Below are positions 10,556 through 21,066 of a stretch of DNA of 64,000 bases, in pieces. Position 1 is the stretch's first letter, and the number at the start of each line of letters is the position of its first letter. The stretch is taken from the NCBI GenBank assembly GCA_030704615.1, contig JAKLZA010000010.1:62001-126000 (forward strand). The letters are read 5' to 3'. The position numbers and the translations under genes are program-made. Below the pieces are notes generated by a model, which saw only the letters and a list, made by a program, of their open reading frames with translations, did no database searches and had not been told where the DNA came from. The DNA is from Takakia lepidozioides. Taxonomy: Eukaryota > Streptophyta > Takakiopsida > Takakiales > Takakiaceae.

Positions 10556-13500
10556 TCACTGGTCCCCTGGATCCATATTCAGAAGAGTGTGAACCTCCTG
10601 GGGGCTCAACCCTGGTGCATGTATGAAGTGATGAGTTGTGGAATTACAACGGAGTCTCTTTAGGTACACGTAGTACAAATGCTTGCAAGGGCAGTATGAT
10701 GCCCCCTTGTTCGCCATGATCTGGAAGTCGGTGCAATTGCAGGTGGGTAATTCTGAAATGGTGATGGTGTACACCTCATTGCGAACAGCTGAGCCCGCCG
10801 TGGCCATCTGATACACACGCCCGAATCCTGGTGGGGGCACTTCTGTCGAGCTCTGGATTGTACAGTTCATCCGAAGTGCATTCCCCATCCTTGTCTCGTT
10901 CACTTTTGAGGGAGGTCGCCGCCTCTTCGGTTTCCCCAACGGTGTGTAGGATGCTTAGAGCTGTCGTGTCCCATTGTTCTTGCTCTCACAGGGGTCGGTG
11001 GTGGAGGCTGTGGAAGCGGAAATGGTTCTCTGGGACGTCAGTGTGCGCGCACCATCCGAAATCCTGCGGCGGTAAGGGCGTCGGCCTCAACCTGACTCAG
11101 ATCGCAGCCTGGTTCCACCGGCCCACACCGGGGGAGCCTCTGGCATTGTTTGTATGCCGTACTTGGGCTTTCCATACACGCAAGTCATAATGTCGTGCCT
11201 GCAGAACCAGAACTGGGTGGTTGTCGCCTCCGCAAACTTTGCATGGACAAATCTTCCTGTAAAAGTAGGAGCAGGGACAGCCCCATCTGGATTCCTCCTT
11301 ATCATCTCTAAACAACGTTGCCGTGTATCCACACGAATTGCGGAACACCTTCCTCGAAACGACGGCTTTGTGCGAGCAATTCTCCACTGTGATGCAGACA
11401 CAGTCGTCTCCACAATGGCTTGGCCATACTGCATAACAGCGGGCGGAATGTGGGGCAAGGGAGCGGTGGGAATTTGTTGCACGAAATCCCCGGTTGAAGG
11501 CGACGGCGATCTGGAATTTCTTGGGCTTCCACTGCTGGAAGACACATTGTGCGGCAACATGACGGGACCTCGAGGTGCTGTCCGAATGTTCCTGTCGGAT
11601 CTCCAGGAATCCTCTTCGCACCCGGGTTCCTCTTCAATCCTCCGCCTGACAGGGCGAGTCCGGACGTCCCCCTCTAGGTGTTCACCTCTGCGGTGCAGAG
11701 GCGTCCCTTTGATCTTCTCTCGCAATGCTGTCGCCCATTTCACTGGATTCTTGGACCTCGAAGCTGTTCGTACCAACAATTCCTCCCTGTCCGGCCCAAA
11801 GCCCCATTGTTTGCCGCTCAGGAACTTGTAGTACGTGGCTTGCTGCATGATTGCTCTGTCGATGTCCTCCGTTGTGGCCGTCACTACGTCCACCAGATGT
11901 GCGGCAGAAGACGCTCGCCAGGAGGAGTGGACCGATTCTGCCATATTCGTGTTGGCATGTCCGTGTCGGAATCCAAGCACCGCTCCTAGAAGGACACAAA
12001 CAATGGTGAGGGACCAATCGAAATGTCCGTAACAGAAAGACAAATGAACGAAATTGACAGCAGCAGCCTACCTCCCGCATGTACTGTCCGAACTGTCGAT
12101 ACCGAAATGCCACCACCCCAACCAGCTGTGCAATGCTCCCAGATTGGTTGTCTCCACTGCACCTGACGTGTTCCACCAAGCCTCGATGATAGCAAACTTA
12201 ACCTCCGCGTCATCAAATGTGGGTGCATCCTTCCACGCCGTACAAAGGACACGGTGTTCAGCCTGGAATGAGCTAGCAACAAATTTGGTAGTGTAGTGGA
12301 TAGACTCTGCATCCAATGGAATCCACAGGATCTCTCTTTCCCTTCATTGGAACATTGGGGTCCTCACCGTACACACGCCGCACCGCTGCCCAGTTGGCCT
12401 GAGCGTTGTCTGCCATGAATCCCCTGAAATTGGGCTCTGGCAATCCCGCCCTTGCCATCTGCTCGTTTATGCCCTCCCACAGATGCATCTCGGACTGTGT
12501 GTCCTCCCCTTTCATCTCGCAGATTGCAATCGTCATGAGCCTCTTGGAGTGATAGTCATAAACATGCGCACCCATAGTCACCCACTGATGGTTTGTAATT
12601 CGCTTGATGTGATCAAACATCACCCAAGCATTCGACAAGTTTCCAGTTGTCATGCGAGTGACCAAGTCGACTCCACTCCCAGGCCCACACGTCGACATTT
12701 TGAAAATGTAACAACGATCGGATTCGCTGCCTTGCCCTGGAAACCTGCTACCTTGGATGTAGTCATATCCAGTCATTCGTTTCACCTCCAGGATTGAGTA
12801 CATGTCCGACCCCCTGCCGAACTCCTGCTTGCAAGATACGATGTGATTCCGCACATTCGGACTACAAAACGTGCGAGACGGACTCCAAGAGGTCACGCAT
12901 CTCGTCTTCGGTCAAGGGCTCTCGGTCGGAACCATCTTCAGACATGATTTTGCCAAGAGCAATCTTGTGAGCTGCCTTCAGCTGAATCTGCTTTGGTCTG
13001 GCTCCGGGGCTCAATTTCACCTCCTCTTTTATGATGTCGTGTGTCCTGCACAGCCTCACGCATGTTGCCTCTCGCAAGGGGTGGCAGTGGACCCCAACGT
13101 GTATGCAAGCTCTAGTCAAGTCCGGGAGCAAATGGATAACGTAATATTGCTTGGCTCTGCACATGGACATGCACGTCGGTGGTTCTTTGCAATGTGCACA
13201 CTTGAAAGAACCCGCAGGAGCTTGGCTGGAGACAATGAATGGATGATGCGTTGTGCCAGTCCAATCCGTCTCGTTTCTCCGCCCTCCTTTGGAGAGAAAG
13301 TGGAAGCAGGTGGGATTGAGGCACCTCAGCTTCCCCGCACAGAGGACATATCGTACACGAACACCATCAGCAATTTTCGTGCTACTGGTCTTCGTCACAC
13401 ACCAGGGGTGTCCGTCATGCTTTCGATCCATGTCTGTTAACATCCCGGAGGCTTCTTTGACGACGAAGAAACAGGTGGAAACTCGAAGATGACATTGCCA

Positions 13501-14163
13501 TCGACTTCGGGAGGCAGAAAACGTTACCTTTCTGACTGGGAATTTGGCATAGTCGAGAGCAGCCAGCTCGGAGCGAGAACCATCGAGGTGATGTTGTCGT
13601 AGGAGCTGCACAATGGACCGGGTTGGAGTTATGCTCGAGGGCACATTCGTAGCACCTACAGAGACGTCCATGCCGATTTGAACGACCGTGTGGAGGACAT
13701 GGGTACCTCAATGCAATCATCTTCCTCGTCGGAAATGTCGAATACGTCCACACGAGAAGCTATGGAGGGTCTTGACGGTCCAGGTCGGGAATGATTATCG
13801 TTGCATACCTCTCTGTTGGCAGTGGCCGCCTCTCGGTTTCCGGACTCCTTTGTGGATGGTGTGGGCAGCGACTGATTCGGAAAGGGAATGGGCATTCCCA
13901 CAGCTCGGTACAGGATGGTGTCTGACGGGGGAAACGTGCCATTCGATTCCGCAACCTCCGTCGTTACCTAGCACGACAATGGTCTCGTCAACCTGTCCAG
14001 GGAACATCCTTCCTTTCTTCTTCCAAATAAACTGTGCCCGGTTTGAGCTTGAATTGGAACAAAGGTAAGTTTCAGTCACTCTGCAAAGTCCTCCCTCGTT
14101 TGGGATCCAGGCTCTCCCAAGTTGCGGAGGACAGCAAACTATAGCGTAGGAATTCGGAGCCAT
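10556..14163 (-). pseudogene. T1: Mutator-like transposase with SWIM zinc finger
   Basis: Start ATG at 14163 (MAPNSYAIVCCPP) is chosen by match to T2 and T3. Order of regions: N-terminal domain; Ser/Asp-rich linker; a first Cys/His cluster beginning KHDGHPWC; a second, CAHCKEPPTCMSMC with downstream His and Cys; the catalytic domain; an Arg/Ser/Pro-rich region; and a C-terminal SWIM finger, CNC...CPCKH, ending at 10556. Proposed catalytic residues are D in MFDHIKRI, D in FMADNAQ and E in NMAESVHSSW, in MULE order. An intron separates MRE from the ESVHSS exon (about 11990-12060). Frame breaks at several points (near 12290, 12890, 13500, 14020) make this copy non-functional as read. AATAAA on this strand lies near 9866. 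It binds and moves element ends by family analogy. Confidence 0.75.
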
Positions 14164-14589
14164 CGAACACCGCACGGAGTTGGCAAGTGCGAGGTTCAGT
14201 ATAGCGACAGACCAAGGCTCACAGGCACCATCTAAGTGGATCTGCGGAGTCCATCGACGATTGGAAGTCGCACATTGAAGTGGAAAGTATTGTTTCAAGC
14301 TACATGCATGAAGGTGGGAGGTTTGATTCCATAGCCAGTGAGTATGACAATGATGGCCGATTCGGCGACGAAATAACATCTCCTGACAGTTTCTCCTGAG
14401 GGTGGATCCAGCAGTATTCTCGGTGCAGACAGGAACGTTCGCACTGACAAGTGCCAGGACAATTGGTTAAAACGGTCAGACAACCAAGTTGTGCTCATCA
14501 AGACTGGCCGCAATTGTGTTGTTTCGGAACAATGCAACCCATTCAGGTTCCAGATTTCCCGTCCAGAGTGATTCTTTCGATTGCTGGTG

Positions 14590-16285
14590 GACGGAAATAC
14601 GGCGCCGCATTTCCGTATTGCATCTTGGTCATGCACCAGAGCGACGGAAATGCGGCACCGGACCGAGTTTCCGTCCGGGGGGAAACCTTTATACTCTCCA
14701 GAACGGAAATGCGGTAACGCATTTCCATCCAGCAAGCGCGGTATGTGAAGGTCGAACGGAAATGCGGTACCGCATTTCCGTTCTGATTGAGATTTATGAA
14801 CAACGGGAACAGAAATGCGGCCCGCATTTCCGTCCGAGTCGCACTTTTCCGACATTTCAGAACGGAAATGCGCCGCCGCATTTCCATTTTGTATCTGATG
14901 CATGGAGCTGAGGGATAGAAATGCTGCAGCACATTCGTCCTAAAAGACATTCATACTCTCCAGAACGGAAATGCGGTACCGCATTTCACCACAAGCACGG
15001 TATGTGAAGGGGAACGGAAATGCGGTACGCATTTCCGTTCTGATTGAGATTATGAACACGGGAACAGAAATGCGGCACGCATTTCCGTCCGAGTCGCACT
15101 TTTCGACATTCCAGAACGGAAATGCGGCGCCGCATTTCCATTTGTATCTGATGCATGGAGCCGAGTGCGATTCCGACAGCTTCATACAGCGCAATTCCGA
15201 CCGCTTGAGACATTCATACTATCCAGAACGGAATGCGGCAACGCATTTCCGTTCTGACTGAAAATCGTGAACCATCTGAACTAAAATGCGGCACCGTATT
15301 TCCATCGCGATCGCACCTACCAACATTCCAGAACGGAAATGCGGTACCGCATTTCCGTTCTGACTGAAAATCGTGAACCGTCGGAACTGAAATGCGGCAA
15401 GCATTTCCATCCGATCGCACCTCCCAACATTCCAGAACGGAATGTATTATTTCAAAGGGAAATGCGGCACCGCATTTCCGTTCTGCTGTGAAATATCCTG
15501 AAACCTCGGAACTGAAATGCGGTACCGCATTTCCGTGGGAGTCGCACCTTCCGACATTCCAAACGGAAATGCGGCGCCGCATTTCCGTTTTGTATGTGAG
15601 GCATGGAGCTGTGGAACGAAAATGCGGCACGGAATTTCCGCCAGCGTCAGACGTTAATACTCTACAGACGGAAATGCGGTACCGCATTCCATTCTGACTG
15701 AAAATCGTGGCGCAACGGGAACAGAAATCCGGCACCGCATTTCCGTTCGAGTCGCACCTTCCGACATTCTAGAACGGAAATGCGGCGCCGCATTTCCGTT
15801 TTGTATATTGGGCCTGGAGCTGTGCTACGAAAATGTGTACCCGCATTTCCATCATGTGAGAGACCTTCAAACTTTCCGGACCGGAATGCGGCACCGCATT
15901 TCTGTCCAGGTGATACCTCTATACTTTCCCGAACGGAAATGTGGCACGGCATGTCCATTCATCATCTAACGGATGTGAAGTGGGAACGGAATGCGGTACC
16001 GCATTTCCGTTCACATTGAAATCATGAACCACGGGAACTGAAATGTTGTGCCTCATTCCCGCCCAATCGCACCTTTCGACATTCCAGACGGAAATGCGGC
16101 GCCGCATTTCCCTTTTGAATCTCATACATGGAGCTGTGGGACGAAATGCGGCACCGTATTTCGTTCGTTCAACACTAAGGTATGTGAAGGTGGAACGGAA
16201 ATGCGGTGCCGCATTTTCTTCCAACAAGTACGGATGGGTAGCTTCGTGATCGTACTTAACGGAAATGCGGCGCCGCATTCGCATT
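14590..16285. repeat. Palindrome array P1 between T1 and a divergent M exon
   Basis: About 30 copies of a palindrome with core GAAATGCGG-NN-CCGCATTTC, one every 50-60 bases. The central pair varies (CG, TA, CA or TG), so centres read GGCGCC, GGTACC or GGYRCC. Spacers are similar to each other and belong to a few types (for example ones containing GAGTCGCACCTTCCGACATTC). The array is matched in reverse by 26620-28260. It contains no coding region; apparent ORFs across it are low-complexity by-products. Confidence 0.9.
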
Positions 16286-16631
16286 TTCGCTCCAACTGAT
16301 CAGACGCTGGGACGGAAATACCTTGAAATGTGAACACGTGGAGCAACGGAATTGCTGCACATGTCGGCACTCTATCTGACTGAAGGGGCATGAGGCGGCG
16401 CGGCCTGACCGTTCGATAATGATGTTTGTTTTCGTACGGCAGGCGTACCCTCAACGATTCGAATTTCGTAATGACGCAAACTCCACGAGGAGACACTTTC
16501 GTCCAACCCTTCGAACCCAAGTGGTGCATCACGCCGTTTCATCTACTTTTGTCGTGTCTCCTCCTCAGTCACCCCTCTCGCGCCCCTTTCCATCTGCAAT
16601 CTTTGGCCCTTTCCCTTCTCTTGTTCTTCTT

Positions 16632-16805
16632 ATGCTCGAACCTGAGAGGGGGGGAGTAGTTCGTGCCACCAGCCAGGACCTCGTCGCAAAGCTCCGGAAA
16701 TTATTACTTCGGACGTAGGCCAATGCCGAAGGGGAGGAAGCAGATGCGTCTACAGGAGGAGATTGCCATTCCGAGCAGCAGGCCACTCAGGCAACCCAGC
16801 CACCA
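16632..16805 (+). pseudogene. MA2: first exon of an M gene, cut by the assembly gap
   Basis: Counterpart of MB exon 1 (26283-26113) on the opposite strand. ATG at 16632 begins MLEPERGG; the exon then matches the conserved KLGKLYFGRRP...LQEEIA segment and ends at a donor (CCACCA then GTGAGA, 16806). Two small indels break the frame relative to MB. The gene's remaining exons would lie in or beyond the gap. It is divergent to T1 across the palindrome array. Confidence 0.65.
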
Positions 16806-16817
16806 GTGAGAGCTCCA

Positions 16818-17317
16818 NNNNNNNNNNNNNNNNNNNNNNNNNNNNNNNNNNNNNNNNNNNNNNNNNNNNNNNNNNNNNNNNNNNNNNNNNNNNNNNNNNN
16901 NNNNNNNNNNNNNNNNNNNNNNNNNNNNNNNNNNNNNNNNNNNNNNNNNNNNNNNNNNNNNNNNNNNNNNNNNNNNNNNNNNNNNNNNNNNNNNNNNNNN
17001 NNNNNNNNNNNNNNNNNNNNNNNNNNNNNNNNNNNNNNNNNNNNNNNNNNNNNNNNNNNNNNNNNNNNNNNNNNNNNNNNNNNNNNNNNNNNNNNNNNNN
17101 NNNNNNNNNNNNNNNNNNNNNNNNNNNNNNNNNNNNNNNNNNNNNNNNNNNNNNNNNNNNNNNNNNNNNNNNNNNNNNNNNNNNNNNNNNNNNNNNNNNN
17201 NNNNNNNNNNNNNNNNNNNNNNNNNNNNNNNNNNNNNNNNNNNNNNNNNNNNNNNNNNNNNNNNNNNNNNNNNNNNNNNNNNNNNNNNNNNNNNNNNNNN
17301 NNNNNNNNNNNNNNNNN
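16818..17317. other. Assembly gap of exactly 500 N
   Basis: Exactly 500 unknown bases, as for a scaffold join of nominal size. Order and distance across it should not be trusted: the M gene entering from the left does not continue on the right. Confidence 1.
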
Positions 17318-17394
17318 CAAATGTTTCGATGAGAATGCAATCTCAGGAAATCAACAATCTGAATGGGAGCACGAGAGCATAAATCTGCTTGCTC

Positions 17395-17682
17395 TCAACC
17401 CTCAATTTGGACGCCCAACTTGACGAAGTGCATGCAAAATAGATGATGAGATGGAGGGATTGTTGAGACTCTTTTCGGTCCAAGACGTCTTGATTTCCAT
17501 GACATAGAAACCTCTATCCAATCCTTTCTTCTCTTCAACACGTTCAACACGTTCAAATCTTCTAAACAAGCCGGTGGAGAAGAATCCGCAGCCATGCGTA
17601 TGGCCATTTGCGCTAGCTTTCCTCTCGTCACACGAAGGTCACTCAAAAGATGGTTCTGAAGAGGCCATGTTACCTTTGACAC
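17395..17682 (-). CDS. Small ORF of unknown function (uncertain)
   Basis: A 95-codon open frame beginning MSKVTWPLQNHLL. It resembles none of the other gene families in the window and has no motif I recognise. It lies between the gap and a transposon-like terminus at 17769, so it may be part of flanking host or older element sequence. Possibly chance. Confidence 0.2.
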   Translation of the reverse strand: MSKVTWPLQNHLLSDLRVTRGKLAQMAIRMAADSSPPACLEDLNVLNVLKRRKDWIEVSMSWKSRRLGPKRVSTIPPSHHLFCMHFVKLGVQIEG

Positions 17683-17768
17683 AAACTTCTAAACCAAGCA
17701 TCTCCTCTGCGATGCCTTCATACAGTTGCCTCCAGATTCATGGCGGGGCTGCTGCTCGCCAAAGACAT

Positions 17769-17835
17769 GGGGCTGCTATTTCATGAGCCATGAGCCATGA
17801 GCGGCATGAGCCATGAGCAGAGTCGTAAGTGTGGA
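17769..17835 (+). repeat. Transposon terminus, CATGAGC-rich (degenerate)
   Basis: Reads GGGGCTGCTATTTCATGAGC and then CATGAGC repeats and CAGAGTCGTAA. It resembles the TE3 terminus at 51109 more closely than those of TE1 and TE2. Orientation predicts an element extending to the right. The flank to its left is not M or G3 sequence. Confidence 0.55.
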
Positions 17836-18230
17836 AAAAAACATGAGCAGCACTATTTTCCGGAAATGAGTGTCCGCGGGAATAGGGTTTAGGGTGCCAC
17901 GGTCATAGGGGGAGAAGGACCTCCCGATGAAGGAGGTTCCGCAATGTTATTTAGAATTATATATTGAAAGGCAATGTTTCGCGAATGGTAGGGTGGTACT
18001 GCTCTGTACAATGGGGGCCCATTTCAGCCTACCAGCCATTTGCAAAATCCACCCACACTCCCAATCCCAAACGAAATGAGCAATGACGCATTCTCGGAAC
18101 GATGGACACAGAATAGAATAAAAAGAGGGCACAATGAGGTTTTTATTGATCCACATGAATTGCATTTGAAGCACGTCTACTGTGCTGATTGTGCCATCAA
18201 ATCTTGAGCCCTGTGCCTACTGAATACAAG

Positions 18231-19068
18231 TCACGTTGTCAATGGGACTTCGACTGCTCTCAGAACTAGCTCATGAGTCATGGGGCTCCTCCATGTAAAG
18301 TCGATTGCAGCCGTTGTACCGCCCCTAGTGATGTTCACCACAATGTCCTGCCCTTCAATCATACCACCATCGAATATGGAAATCTTCACGTTTTCGTCGT
18401 CCACACCAATGCGAATGTCCCCATACAATGGAGAAGAGGAGCGCACTCCTCGAGGAGGAGAATCGAGGAGGTCTCTCCGATGGAGTCCACCCACGTCCAG
18501 TGGCAGCAGTTCCACCGCAACAGCATAGCAGTGCGCCTTCTTCTGCATGGGTGACCGTCGTAGCTGGGAAAATCGGAATCGAGGATGCGCAGGAGCCACG
18601 GACTCCTCAGACCAAGATCGTCACCCGCTCGAAGGCGTAGTGGCCTACGATATACTCAAAAGCCACCAATGTTTCCACAATCGAACCAGTATCTTCTGTG
18701 TAATCTGTGTACCAGATAACAATGTCTCCCGATGTGGCCGAATACATTGCATAATCGATGCCTCCAAAGGGGCAGTCGTCCCGGTTCCGGAAGCACGGCA
18801 TCCTTGCAAAGGAGGACCTGAGGACGACTTGGATGCCGATGACCTTGCGGACAGCTACGAAGCCCTTAGATTTTGGAAATGATACGAAGCGGAAGAGCAG
18901 TCCGGCCTCCAATAATGGAGCATCTGGGTCACACGTACCCACCGACGGAGGTGGAACGTGTTCATCACGCCAGCGGTGGATGAACCCATACATCTTTCTC
19001 ATCAACAAGTTATAGTTTGAGATCTGCCACCGAAGTCCATCCCCCCGGATGGAAATTCGGCGCCGCAT
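18231..19068 (-). CDS. G3a: gene of unknown family (transposon-associated)
   Basis: Two exons are suggested. The first contains CFRNRDDCPFGGIDYAMY, SGDIVIWYTDYTED and FEYIVGHYAFER; a phase-0 intron with donor GGTGACG and acceptor CATGCAG follows; the second reads KKAHCYAVAVELLPLD, then SPLYGDIRIGVDDE, SIFDGGMIEGQDIVV and ends LVLRAVEVPLTT. G3b shares the pattern RNxxDCPxxGxDYAM...SGDI and YGDIR...DGG.I.G.DIVV, so both are a real family. AATAAA on this strand lies at 18147-18142. The stretch 17836-18230 beyond it holds no gene. I do not recognise the fold or function. The upstream start is uncertain; a palindrome of the array type sits at about 19051 between G3a and G3b. Confidence 0.6.
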
Positions 19069-19228
19069 TTACATCGAAGAGGGGATGGACTTCGTCGTGT
19101 CCAGTGGCTATCGGCCCACCTGGCAGTGACTGCCCATAGTTTGCATGGCAGGGTAGGAAACTGAAACGGCTACATTCATGCAGCAGCCAATCTTCATCGG
19201 TCCAGGATCCTGTAGGGGGGAAATTTAA

Positions 19229-19929
19229 ATGTGCCCTGGAGTGTTTGTGAGGAATTGCAGCGTTAGCTTGAACTTTTTCCAGCCACCGCGGTCCTCCTCC
19301 TCCATCCGGGAGCTGCTGTCATTGAGCGTACTCCGCTACTCTTTTTCAAGGATGTCGTGCCGCCGAAATCCAGCCGACTGCCCTTATCATGGGCACGATT
19401 ATGCTATGTTCAAACCAGAATCAGGAGACATCATTGTCTGGCTCTCTGTTTTCACAGACGCTGCTGGAATCAAGCAAGAGTCTTTGCGCGCAATGGAGTA
19501 TCTGGAGGGCTATTACCGCTTTGAGCGAGGTGAGGGCGAGGGTCAATGCGGTCCGTGGGTCCTGAAAATTGTTGACCTCGATATACCAAGCTGGAAAGGG
19601 ATGCCGGATAGATCACGCACGGCCTCGCTTTGGCGCTGGAACTGCTGCCAGTGGACCAGGAGGACGGCACCGGGGAAAACTATATACGTGCAGATCACTC
19701 CGCTCTTCCAGTGTATGGAGACATTCGGCTGCGTTGCGAAGACGAATCGCACGGGCACATGAGGCCCACAGTGACCTTGTCAATGTATGATGGTGGTATC
19801 ATTGATGGACATGACATTGTCGTCGGCTCCAGCAAGGGCAGCAGAACGACCGAATTGCAGTTTACCTCGAGGTGCCGCAGCAGTGATGAGCTTGTTTTGA
19901 GGGGTATCGAAGTTCCGTCGACTTGGTGA
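19229..19929 (+). CDS. G3b: gene of unknown family, divergent to G3a
   Basis: Reads CRRNPADCPYHGHDYAMF, SGDIIVWLSVFTD, AMEYLEGYYRFER. A likely intron starts at the GTGAGG at 19530 and ends at the TAG before 19612. The second exon reads ALELLPVDQ, PVYGDIRLRCEDE, SMYDGGIIDGHDIVV and ends RGIEVPSTW at 19929. With this donor the phase is one base off, so either the donor differs or a base is missing. A splice acceptor (AATTGCAG) precedes 19244, so a 5' exon may lie upstream. AATAAA follows at 19999. The 3' end converges on M gene MB across array P2. The same arrangement recurs at 33121-34605. Confidence 0.6.
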
Positions 19930-19998
19930 AGCCCATGTAGAAGGAGGAAGGGCTTAGTTTTGTCTGCAGTTGGTAAATGTGAGACATCGTGTCCGATC

Positions 19999-20004
19999 AA
20001 TAAA
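19999..20004 (+). terminator. AATAAA polyadenylation signal of G3b
   Basis: Seventy bases after the G3b stop; conserved with the same spacing after the G3c fragment (33621-33626). Confidence 0.55.
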
Positions 20005-20179
20005 CCCATCGTACCTCACTTCTGTATGATTGTGTTTCATTGTGTTGAATAACTGTCGGAATTGGCCCACTGTTTACAATTTGATGTCTCATTTCTACAA
20101 TGTGTCTGTCCGGATGAATATAGCAGAGTAACCGGTATGTGAGTCATGTCCTGTCCGGATTAATATAGCAGGTACCCGA

Positions 20180-20935
20180 TGTGAGACATGGAATGCGGCA
20201 CGCCCATGTCCGCATGAAATCGGACGCACCCACCGCATTTCCATGTCGGCACGAAATGCGGCACCGCAGTTCCATGTGGGACAAGAAAATGCGGTGCACT
20301 CAGTTCCGTCCAGGTACACGAATACCAACACGGGTCTATAAATTGATCAGAAACGAGGTTTGCATTGGAATGCGGCGACGCATTTCCAGCTTGGCAATGG
20401 AAACTTCTTTTTGGACAAGGAATGCGGTGCCGCATTTGCGTACAACACTTCGAAAAGTGGACATTTCCGACCAGCGCGATGGAATGCGTTACCGCATTTC
20501 CGAGAGAGGGTCTGCAAATGGACAAATTGCGATGTCCGTTCTGGAAATGCGGCGCCGCATTTCCATGCCGTCATCGACTTTTTTTTAACAATGGAATGCG
20601 GTGCCATTTTTGCTGATGGGCCTGCAGTTCGAACAACGACCATCCCAATACTGAAATGCGGCACCGCATTTTCAATCCGCCCTGTCCGACCTCCTTGTTC
20701 GACCTCTGTAAGCGTGGTGGCATCCATGCAATGAGCGGGAGAGGCCAAACTGGCGTGTGGACAAAGGAAATTTTGGAAATGCGGCACCGCATTTCAATTC
20801 AGATTACTTTTTACTATGCCAACATTGAAATGGAAAATTTAGTCCCCCCATGTTTTGGAAATGCGGTGCCGCATTTCCAAAAGAGGTTCTTAGAGTTGCC
20901 AAAATTTTGGAAATGCGGTGCCCCATTTCTGATTT
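20180..20935. repeat. Palindrome array P2 between G3b and the 3' end of MB
   Basis: About twelve copies of the GGAAATGCGG / CCGCATTTCC palindrome, less regular than P1; several have lost one A (GGAATGCGG). Well-preserved copies are at about 20543, 20652, 20776 and 20858. The spacers differ from those of P1. The array is repeated almost exactly at 33795-34605. Confidence 0.85.
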
Positions 20936-21066
20936 TGGGAGCGTCGTGGTTTGGGCGATTGTGTGGCTGGAATGCACACTGGAGAGGGGTCACGAATGTC
21001 GGGCAGAATTTCCTTTATATACTCTGGAAGAGAATTTACATTTACAGAGACTTCATTAAAAGTCTA

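Larger units (their letters stand above)
9708..16817. mobile_element. TE1: Mutator-like transposon unit, cut by the assembly gap
   Basis: Left end at 9708 (terminus GAGGTTTACTATTTCATGAG), inserted in intron 6 of MA. Contents in order: CATGAGC-rich terminus; non-coding 3' flank with isolated palindromes near 9826, 10190 and 10285; transposase T1 on the minus strand; an unassigned leader (14164-14589); the palindrome array; and exon 1 of a divergent M gene running into the gap at 16818. The unit is matched in reverse orientation by 26101-33120, with scattered mismatches and single-base indels, so these are two real copies and not a mirrored contig. The other end is not visible. Confidence 0.75.

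Noticed and set aside
10556-14163. Assignment of T genes to the KDZ transposase group
   Set aside because: KDZ would fit a giant element with a DNA-modification gene, but the order D (FDHIKRITN), D (MADNAQ), E (NMAESVHSSW) plus a C-terminal CxC...CxH SWIM finger matches Mutator-like/FAR1-type transposases better.
14590-16285. CRISPR array (short palindromic repeats with 30-40-base spacers)
   Set aside because: The spacers resemble one another, palindromes vary at their centre, the arrays lie between spliced eukaryotic genes and no cas gene is present. They are transposon-associated tandem palindromes.
14700-16300. Open frames across the palindrome arrays (many with recurring RISV and HFRS words), also at 26.6-28.2 and 55.4-57 kb
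   Set aside because: The recurring peptides simply translate the palindrome in different frames; both strands and several frames are open at once and there is no family match.
16763-17423. Open frames spanning the N stretch
   Set aside because: They consist almost entirely of unknown residues from the gap.
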